Source: Phlebotomus papatasi (Eukaryota > Arthropoda > Insecta > Diptera > Psychodidae). From it: 64,000 bases of DNA. The DNA lies in assembly GCF_024763615.1 (NCBI RefSeq), contig NC_077222.1, positions 79,546,001 through 79,610,000 on the forward strand, in the 5' to 3' direction. Shown piece after piece: positions 55,441 through 64,000 of the stretch; position 1 is the stretch's first letter, and every line of letters starts with the position of its first letter. Both the position numbers and the translations under genes were made by a program. The notes below the pieces were generated by a model. It was not told where the DNA came from and searched no databases. It was given only the letters and a program-made list of their open reading frames with translations.

Positions 55441-57289
55441 CGCTGTACTTTCTTTTGACTTTTATTCTAAATAATAACACATGAAGCTTAGAGCTTATTT
55501 ACTGGTGATGTAAAGATTATTTATGCCCTTACTCATCTCATTCGCACTTTCCGCACCAACGACCATCCTTAACTATATACAGTCTAGTTTAACGTTGAAT
55601 CACAATATCCTAAGCATACCGTGAATAAAAGGTTTTCTTGTTGACTGAAAGAGAAAGTGTTCAGCTGTTGACATTGTAGATGAGAAATGGTTGTACAAGT
55701 AAGAAAAAAAACATCCCAAATTGGGTCTCATCTCATCTCTGCAGTGTCCTTAATGCTGCGAGAAAAAGTGCTTAAATTCGTCATTATTTTTTATAAGAGA
55801 AAAGAGCTCTTTTGCAATTTCACTCCAATTTCGTGCAATTTTTCTGAAAGAAAAACATGTTTCTTTAAATTTTATGATGATACTGCTGTACATAAGATAC
55901 TTAAGAGTGAATAAGAGTAAATATGAGTAACTCAAATGTATTTTTGTGTACATAAGTGACTCTCTAAAAATTTCATATGTACTTAAAAGAATATAGGAAA
56001 AAATACGAGAACATTTTCACAATTCCACTTGCCACAATATAAAGTCCCATAAATATATATTCACTTGAAGCATCATATGGAGTGATAAAGGAGTGCTATG
56101 TGTGTTATGTGCTATGCCCAGTCTTTATAGCAATGCAAATTCATATCTGAACGATTGTGAAGAGCCTCAGGCAAATGGGATTCTATTGGACAGTCCATCA
56201 GCTTTTGTTGACATGAATATATATAGAAGCGATAGAAGCACACATGGAAGATGACGAGGCACTAGAAGAAGAGTCTTCTCGAGAACACCACAAAAGTACG
56301 AATTCATTGCTCTCTCAAAAAACCAATCTCTAAAGAATTTAAAAAAAAAATTAAATTCATTGATTTTTAGGTCTAATATCTGGAAATACACAAAAATTAC
56401 CTTTAAGGATATTACCTTTACCGTCAAAAGCTACAGTTTTTATTGATAAAAACTATCCTACACAGGAAATAAAAACTTTTTTTTCTGAAATTGCATGATA
56501 TAGTACATATTCAAGAAGATAATGTTAATATTGCACTTGTGACTGGTTTGTATCTACAATGTGAGAAATGGAAAATGTGAAAAGGCAAAAGGAAACTATA
56601 TTGTACCGAGTTTATGGAAGATAAGGTTGATCTCATCATTTATAAGGAAATACATTGAAAGGTTTTATTCTTCTTGCTACTCCTTTATTGTAAAGAAGGA
56701 ATTTCCATTTCGGCATGAATTTCATAGAAGGTAAATATCTTGAAGATTTAGAAGGGTATGTATACAAGGCCAAAAAGTAAAAATATATATATAATTCTGC
56801 TATACAAAATGTATAGAGAAATGTTGAAGACGACTTTTATGTGTTTATTGATTTTTCATCGAAACTTTCGTGCATTCCATCAAGACCTTTCCGCCTCACA
56901 GTCACTCCATTACTTTCACCCCCCAACCCAAGGATGTCCAAAAAGAAGTACTTGAACGCGTCAACTAATAAATCGAAGCCTATCTACAATACTGGAAGAG
57001 TCATAAAAGCTTACACACCCATTCTTACTTAAATCCACCCACATGACACAAATCTAGCCAACCCCAAACCAAGACATTTTATGGCCTGCCGATGTGCTTC
57101 CTATAGATATGTAAGCCGAAGCGGTCATAGACCAAAGAAAAAGTCTATTTAATTTACATTTAAAATAGATGTTTTTGTTAGTTTATCGTTAGTGTATTTA
57201 TGTTTTAAAATTTTTGAATCCGCATAATAACTTTTGTTTTGTAAACATGTTTTCGGATTAGGCTATGAGAGTGAGCGAGATACTTAGTC
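55441..57289. other. no gene seen
   Basis: Chance-looking ORFs only. The last few hundred bases may belong to the Tc1 remnant that follows. Confidence 0.35.
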
Positions 57290-57684
57290 AGAGGTAGTCT
57301 GCTACTTTTAATTCCAGTAAACCGGCGCCAAGACTTCATATTCCAGAAAGATAATGCTCGGATCCATGTAAGCGCAAAAGCTTTATATTGGATCGGAGCT
57401 CTGAATATCAAAATCTTGCCGTGGCCACCTGACCTCTTGAACTCCTGACTTCAATCCAATTGAAAATATTTGGGGGATTCTTGTTTATCATATTTAGGTC
57501 GATATTCTCCAATACACTTACGTTTTGGAGTTAAAATCTGCAATTTTGGATGCCTGGAACAAGTCTGAAGATAAGTTCATCGAAAATTTAATCGATAGTA
57601 TGCCTAATCTCATTCTTGAAATACTTCAGAAAAAAGCTGGAATCACTAATTTTAAAGATTTGCATAAAAATTATCTCGCATAAT
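57290..57684 (+). pseudogene. Tc1/mariner transposase C-terminal remnant
   Basis: FQKDNARIHVS at 57341 is the second-Asp motif of Tc1-type DD-E transposases. WPPD follows at about 57422, then after a frame change DFNPIENIWG, the third-acid motif, and in the same frame past an in-frame stop ELKSAILDAWNK and SMPNLILEILQKKAG, the normal C-terminal order. The N-terminal half, with the DNA-binding part and first Asp, was not found. At least one frameshift and two stops make it dead. Confidence 0.85.
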
Positions 57685-58439
57685 AATATTACAAAAGAAT
57701 CTATTGACATTGTCGTAGTAATACGACCGAAAACGTGTAAAATTGATATTTTTTCAATTAAAATTTAAGAAAGATGTTGCGCTTTAAAAGAATTTTTATA
57801 AATAGGTTCAAATCAAAGTATTTTGTGGAAAAAAAATTAAATAAAAAAAGTATATATAGAAGAAAATGTGACTATTGAGAAGTGACCTTATGGTAATAAT
57901 CAATGAAAATCATAAAAATCAGCATTTTTTCAATGGAAAAATGAGAGAGCCGGTGCAATGCCAAAAAATACAATAATCAGGTGTAAAATAATTCAATTCA
58001 AAGTTTTTTGCAGAAAAAATGAAATAAAACGAAAACAGAAAAAAATTTTGAGTTCTGTAAAGTGATCTTATGATAATGGTACGGACTGTAGATAGCTTTT
58101 AACATACAATTTCGAAATATATCAGACTGATAAGTCAATTCTCTTTATGATAAAACTTGCCATTAGGTTTCAGTATCTCTATGAAAAAATTAATGTCGAG
58201 AGGCCCTTGGGTCATACGTTTTACAATATAAATTTTCTTAAAAATTTTCGCTTCTAAAATTAACATTTTTTCTTTGTTTTTTAATAAAATGTACTAAGTA
58301 GAATAACATACTTTTCGATTACCCTAAGTACGGGTGACTTTGACACCCCCTGTTCGTAACCTTTTCTTTATTTCTAGAACTTAAGGATGGTCTTTACCTT
58401 TACCGATCAAATACAAACAAAATAATATGGGGGAAAATG
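57685..58439. other. AT-rich; repeat piece
   Basis: 58215-58320 is similar to 1880-1990. 'taccctaagtacgggtgact' at 58320 looks like one end of a TAGGG-type MITE without a visible partner. Confidence 0.4.
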
Positions 58440-58575
58440 TTTAGAATAATTTTCTAAGATACAGAAGATTTCCCTTTGCCTCCAGAAAGCGCGGTTGCAA
58501 TCGTGGGAGTAGCTATGACACTTTTAAGAATTCGGAATTTTGTCTTTCGGGATTTTAGCTTTCGGGATTTTGAAA
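58440..58575. repeat. half copy of the 'CCCGAAAGCC' fold-back element
   Basis: Complement of 53270-53432: 'gatttccctttgcctccaga', 'gctatgacacttttaagaat', 'ttcgggattttagctttcgg'. Confidence 0.75.
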
Positions 58576-60429
58576 GTACTTTTGAATCTTTAAATATCCT
58601 GTAAATTTCTCTAAGAAGAAAGCATTTTAATGATATTTTACGTTATTGTTAAAATACCTTTAATTTTATCAATTTTTTTAGATTATAGTGAAAGGATACA
58701 CGTCCGCCTTTTAGTTTATCCGGATCACATCTCTGACTGTTAGGCATTTGAGATTTCTCCTTCACATTTACACCTTTCGAGTCAATATCGTATGAATTTC
58801 ACATATCGCCGTCACCATTCCATACTGTTTTAACACCCCAAAAGGGATGTTATACCTTATCAATATCTAGTGTAAATTTAATAGTCAATAAACGATCAGT
58901 GAAAAAGATATTCAAATATTTACAAAGAGAATAACAAGAGCACCATACGAGTTTTCCAACTCTTTCGTAATACTTAATGACTTTCTTAATATGTATTTGA
59001 GATAAAGTAATATGAAGCGGAGGCAACTTATATACAAGGGACGGCTGATGTGAAATTTTCACCTATTCCGCCCCCAAAAACCGCCAGTAAGACCCAAAAG
59101 CTCACAGAATTTGTATCCCTTTGGGCTTAGATGGGGTTTGAGCACATGAAAATTGGTTTTGTGACTCAAATTCTACATGCCGCAATGGCACTGCTGCTTG
59201 AGGAAATTGCAAACAATGTATGTAAATTCGATGGTAACTTGTTGGAATTTTTTTTACTACCCACTCCCTCAGCCAAAATGAAGAAATTTCAGTCTTCCTT
59301 GATTTATGTACAACATGGAGCTTTCTTAATTAAATTTAATCGCAAAATCCCAACGCTTGGGTGGCGAGGTGGGAAATAGAGAACTTAAACATCCCTGTGA
59401 GGATTTTCAATAAGATTTTATTTGATCCATGATGAAGCAGGATGTGGTATTTCTCACGCAGGTTCTCGCACCATCACTGTACTTTCCTTTCATTCAAGGT
59501 GTGCTTCTGACGTGTTAGACATTTCCCCAGAAACTAATTAACACCCAAGAGTTTTATGAAATTTTTAAAATAACTTTTGCGGCATTAAAGGAAAGCTTTT
59601 TGCTTCTCTGGATTTTTTTTTTCATTTTAATTTTAAAGCAGAACATGATTTATTTACCCAAAATTTTTCTCAGTCAATTTCCTTGGCTTTCCCTTCATGA
59701 TCATATTTGTTTTTTTTAATAAATTTAATTCAAAATAGAAATAATATATATTTAAATGAAAATTAATGCTATATTTTTTTTAAATAAAGCTACACTAGAT
59801 TAAGATACATTATTCTCTTAAAACGGCCATAGAAATTATGTTAATTATTTTAACTTAGAGATTTGGGGTGAAAATGACAGAAAAAAACCACATGTGAAGG
59901 GGATTCTTTAGTAATTTTTCTTGTGTTTGACAGCTGCCATCCTGATATCGGAGAATTGAATGTTTATTAAAATATATTCTTCTTTAATTTCTAACCAAAG
60001 ATTTAAAAATTGAGTGCTAGAATTTAAAGAAAATTTAAAACAATTTAAAAGAATTTAATAATCCTCATGGATTCAAAATAGATTTCACAATAACGACACT
60101 CCCAAAACATTTTTTGTTAATTGTCTTTTCAGGAAAATAATAAAACAAAATGAAATTTCTCTTTTCAGAGAACTCAAATTAATTTCCTTTTTGGCAATTT
60201 TCATCATTACGCAAGCATATGTGACTCTACTTTCACAAACTATAATTTATATTCTATAGCAAAAAATGTGTCAAAATGATCAAGACTTTGCATAATGCTC
60301 GAATCTATGAGTTTTCTGGGATGTCCTAAACTAATGACAAAAAAATCGTGTTATTTTTCACAGCGTAATATTTTTAGCTATTTCTACCAATTTTTAATTT
60401 ATACTGAAGTAAAGCCATTGAATTTTTAA
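58576..60429. other. no gene seen
   Basis: 59110-59380 has an 82-aa ORF with no recognisable domain; otherwise AT-rich. Confidence 0.35.
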
Positions 60430-61145
60430 TAACATTTCAGTTAACGGGGAACTCTTTTTGATATTTTCAAAAATTCTTTTTACTGCTCGAATCCACGGAG
60501 AGAGCAGTATATATAGTCCCTCTACATACAATCTATATAATCCTTCTACCTTCCATCCCCCGAAGACCACTTTTGTCAAAAAATCTTCACGTTTCAGACG
60601 ATTTCTGAGAAATGTCGTCACGCTATTTGTCCGTCTGTCCGTTCGACTGTCACCAAATTTAAAGGCCAAACTGTTAGAGATTAGGAGGTTTCGGGGGACC
60701 CCCCATAAGTCGACCCAAGGCTCGTTAAGATGCCCCTCATTTTCCCACCACCCCTCCCCTTCCCCTCCAAAACTTTTTTTTTGGGATTGCTCGAAAACCC
60801 ATCGTGCGATTTTTTTCATTTTTGGATGTTTCAGAGATTACCCAGGCGGACATTTCGTCCTTTGACGAAAATACCGTTGAATCATTCCTTATAACGGTTT
60901 TTCAAGGTCAAAGGTTAAAAATACATTAGAGAGCGCATTGGTCAAGCGAATGTGGTCATGTTTTGGCTCGTTGTAAAGGTCTCGGAATTTCCTAAAAAAA
61001 AACTGAACCAGTTCCAATCGGTTCTGAACCGGTTTATAGTCGATAACTAATTTTTATACGAAAATCAATTTTATTACTTATAAAAAGATTTTGAAGGGCC
61101 TTTTGAATGATTTATGAACCGGTTCAAATCGGTTGAGAACCGATA
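60430..61145. repeat. dispersed 'ggtcaaagg / accggttc' repeat
   Basis: 'ttgtccgtctgtccgttcga', 'gggggaccccccataa', 'tcaaggtcaaaggttaaaa' and palindromic 'tgaaccggttcaaatcggtt' words; the same style as 752-1640 and 32379-34180. The overlapping 141- and 135-aa ORFs on opposite strands are not genes. Confidence 0.5.
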
Positions 61146-61355
61146 AATGGTAAATGATGCGAAAGTACTTTTGAAGTATAACATCTAAGTCACAAGTTCG
61201 AGCATTTCGCAAAGCCAAGGACGCTTTGCCATCCCTTTTTTTTAAGAACTCTAATCTTAATATTATCTTCAGTTTCTTCTGGTGTTCGCCAGAGGGTTGT
61301 CTTCTTCTCAAAACCAAAAATACTCTATTTTTTCCAAAACCCTGGGTATGGATCT

Positions 61356-61642
61356 TCCTCAGTGGGTCAATTAAAAGCTGATAAATTATTTAGAATCGTC
61401 TTTCGTCCTCGTAATACTACACATAGCCACTAAAAACTTACTTTCTTCTTGAAAATGGAAATTTTTTGGATACTTTTAATAATTTGAATTTAATTTAATT
61501 TTTCTCTATCTGCTGCTTTCTCTTGAGTGCTTTTCTTCCAACTCATTGAACTCAATGCTTATGTTTTGTGTTATGTGTAGTGTTAAGAGGACGAAAGAGG
61601 ATTCCAAATCATTAAGGAGATTTTAATTGACCCACTGAGGAG
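61356..61642. mobile_element. MITE 'TCCTCAGTGGGTCAATTAAA'
   Basis: Arms of about 75-80 bp: left TCCTCAGTGGGTCAATTAAA .. 'ctttcgtcctcgtaatacta'; right 'tagtgttaagaggacgaaag' .. 'ttttaattgacccactgagg'. Confidence 0.82.
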
Positions 61643-61831
61643 AACTCTTATCGAGGGTCGAAAGCTGTGGAGAAAATTCAGTCTTTTTGGAAGAAGACAA
61701 TCCTCTGACGAACATCGTAAGGAATTGAAGATAATATACAACTAAGTCAGATACAGTATTCGAAGATATCTAATCTTAATAAACAATGGCCATTGCATTT
61801 TGAAAGAAATAGATTAATTTAAAAGTAGAGG

Positions 61832-62009
61832 TAGGGGGAGATTTTCAGGCTTCGCACATACTCTGGCTTCGAACACATCATATTTATCCCATATTCATTC
61901 TTTAATGCCAATATTTATTAACTAGATTAGATTCATTATAAAAATACGGGTTAAACATGAAGTGTTTGAAGACAGAGTATGTGCGAAGCCTGAAAGACTT
62001 CCTCTTTTA
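61832..62009. mobile_element. MITE 'CAGGCTTCGCACATACTCTG'
   Basis: Left 'tagggggagattttcaggct' then 'tcgcacatactctg'; right 'cagagtatgtgcgaagcctg' then 'aaagacttcctcttt'. Half copy at 20779-20850. Confidence 0.82.
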
Positions 62010-62206
62010 TTTATTTATTTTGGTGTGCCAAATCATTTTGCATATTATTCAGTAAACGTGAAAAATGTCCCTGTATACGATTCAATATTTTGCAGCGAGC
62101 AGGACGCAAATTCAAAACCTGAGCTAGTCGATCCAGAGATCTCACTACCCACAAATTCTGAATTCTCTTTCCAAATACACCACAAACAAAAAAACACGAA
62201 AATTAA

Positions 62207-62854
62207 TAGGGTAAGTATACCAAATTTCGGCCAGCTTGCAATTCCGGCCACATTTTTTGTTCCCCAAATTTCCATGAATTTTTAGTTTTTGCATCCTCTA
62301 GAGATTATACAATGCAAAAAATAACAAAAAATATCGCTTCGACGAACAAGATGATCTGCATTGGGAAATGCATTGGAAGAATTCCCGAAAGGAAAGGAAC
62401 TAGGGGAAACTGGGGCACCACCAAACACGGGGTACCACCAAACAGTAATTTTTATTTCTAAACTACTTGGACTATCTCGATCATTCCTTCAGTGGACAAG
62501 CATCCCTATAGTGCCTATAAATTCCTATCGGTCTTATCCTCTGATATCCTATATCCGATTAAAAAATCGCAGTGTTTGGTGGTACCCCGTGTTTTGTGGT
62601 GCCCCAGTTTCCCCTATAAGAATGAAGGTGGCCGGAATAGGCCACCAATGCTATCTCTACATTTGCATTCATTTTAAAATGTATTAAGAATGATTTTAGA
62701 GAAAATAAAGACGATAAACTACCTACAAGGTTCCAAGCAACACTTCTTATAAAAAAGTAACAAAAAAATCAATTTGTATAAAAAATATTACATATAAAAC
62801 TTGAAACTTTGGCCCTTGCATGCAACTATGCCGAAATTTGTCACACTTACCCTA
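62207..62854. mobile_element. MITE, 'CCAAATTTCGGC' family, with a nested MITE
   Basis: Left TAGGGTAAGTATACCAAATT, right complement TAGGGTAAGTGTGACAAATT, TA-flanked; 432 bp without the nested 62401-62616. Its right TA directly touches the TA of the next MITE. Confidence 0.88.
62401..62616. mobile_element. nested MITE 'TAGGGGAAACTGGGGCACCA'
   Basis: The terminal repeat is about 44 bp and almost perfect (TAGGGGAAACTGGGGCACCA and onwards to 'ggggtaccaccaaaca'). TA-flanked. Relatives: 49852-50034, 31745-31963, 7418-7640. Confidence 0.92.
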
Positions 62855-63068
62855 TAGGGTGAAAGAAATCTATTGACGCTTTAAGAAGTCGTATCAGGAC
62901 TATTGACACCCGACTCTGCACAATTTTCAAATTATTGATGTTCAAACAAGAAATTTGAACACCTATCCTTATTGTAAAACGTAGATTAATGAAAAAACGT
63001 CATATTATTCACATTTTATTAGGTACATTAAATAAATTTCAGCAGTCAGAGAGGTGTTCCTTCGACTA
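62855..63068. mobile_element. MITE 'TAGGGTGAAAGGAACACC'
   Basis: 'tagggtgaaagaaatctatt', 'gtatcaggactattgacacc' and 'gagaggtgttccttcgacta' match 49275-49465. Confidence 0.82.
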
Positions 63069-64000
63069 TCACAAAATTATTCATTTTCACTAGGAGTTTT
63101 ATCTATATTACGTACCAGTTTATGAGTTTTGGTAAGGTCCACTGATGTTAAAATCTCACTGGAACTGGACTTAAATCAAAATTCTCCTCGGTCGTTACGA
63201 TTTAATGACATACGTTACGTAATGAAAGTAAAACATTACACAGTTCAAAATCCACCAATAGTTATCCCAGCAAATGTGTTCCATCAATATCTGTCTCGTT
63301 CATCTAGACATGTATACTTTTATGTTGTGAAAGTTGATGAATTTTACGGTAGTGAAAAATTCATGCACTAGAGCTCTTTCCAAGGGAAGACTTCAAAGAA
63401 AATTTAAGCTAAAGAAGCTATTCACAAAGAATTTTCTTCAGACGAAAAACGATAAAATTGAAGGATATAAAATTGTGTTCTTGAAAAAGAACGATGCTTC
63501 ATGGTTTTATGAAGGATATTACATGTGACATATATATATACGGAAGTTTTCATTGGATTTTCAGAGCATCAGAGTGTTTATATCTTTTCTTTTTCTTGTG
63601 ACAATTTATCATCTGTCTTTTTTTTTCTCAAATATAATATATATTATTTCAGGAAATAAACATTATGGGTAACTTGGAAAGCTCTAAATTGCCTTGAAGG
63701 TGTAAATTTCAGATAAATCTTCTTTTTGAACAATTAATGAGGATATTTTATTGATTCATAGAGATTTGCGTAGAGAACAAGGGAGAACGTAAAGAAAGAA
63801 AATATATTTCTGCAAAGTCTCCCAGACAGATATATAATTCAATGATTGTTTCAATTTCTTTCAATTTAGTGTGTTCGTACGTATTTATGTGTGAGAAACC
63901 CTGGAAAGAGAATGTCATATAATTTTCCCCTTTGAAATTTTATTTATTGTAATGTCGTCAGAAAAATGTCTCAGTTTTTCTTCTGCCACTTTTCGTATTT
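63069..64000. other. no gene seen
   Basis: Two overlapping ORFs (80 and 64 aa, 63129-63528) have no recognisable domain; AT-rich thereafter. Confidence 0.35.

Noticed and set aside
60394..60865. Overlapping 141- and 135-aa ORFs
   Set aside because: Opposite strands of a dispersed repeat, no domain, low-complexity proline/serine runs.

Overview
The window is AT-rich, intron-bearing insect nuclear DNA, almost certainly from a dipteran and probably a nematoceran (sand fly or mosquito type). The grounds are a Dpr-type immunoglobulin gene, a P-element-superfamily transposon, tRNA-derived SINEs and a very dense load of small inverted-repeat elements (MITEs) with TA target duplications. The species cannot be named from the sequence. 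Most short open reading frames are chance ORFs in AT-rich repeats.

Layout. 0-4 kb: repeats, no gene. 4.2-8.8 kb, minus strand: a complete Dpr-like gene of two coding exons (8268-8691 with signal peptide and Ig1; 4486-4895 with Ig2 and a hydrophobic tail), 277 aa after splicing, with an intron full of MITEs and SINEs. 8.8-39.9 kb: gene-poor, carrying at least fifteen MITEs of several families (many beginning TAGGG), a fold-back element with a hammerhead-like core, a 1.67 kb MITE holding three further MITEs, a duplicated 1.76 kb element, and a 1.8 kb non-coding element. 39.9-47.6 kb: a 7.7 kb P-like DNA transposon bounded by CA..TG ends and a perfect 8-bp duplication CTATAGAC. Its five exons splice in frame into a 914-aa transposase with a THAP zinc finger, coiled coil, RNase H-like core acids and a C-terminal QDHLE motif. 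Its introns and 3' flank hold five later insertions, none of which breaks the reading frame. 47.6-64 kb: gene-poor, with SINE copies, two related fold-back elements, a dead Tc1-type transposase (57.3-57.7 kb) and more MITEs, including nested and abutting ones.

How the parts relate. The only clear host gene is the Dpr-like cell-surface receptor. The P-like element is the only autonomous-looking transposon. The TA-flanked MITEs have no matching transposase in the window; the nearest is the broken Tc1 copy, and nothing links it to their ends. Copies elsewhere in the window act as natural empty sites for two insertions (15.47-17.13 kb and 26.77-27.02 kb), which fixes their ends.
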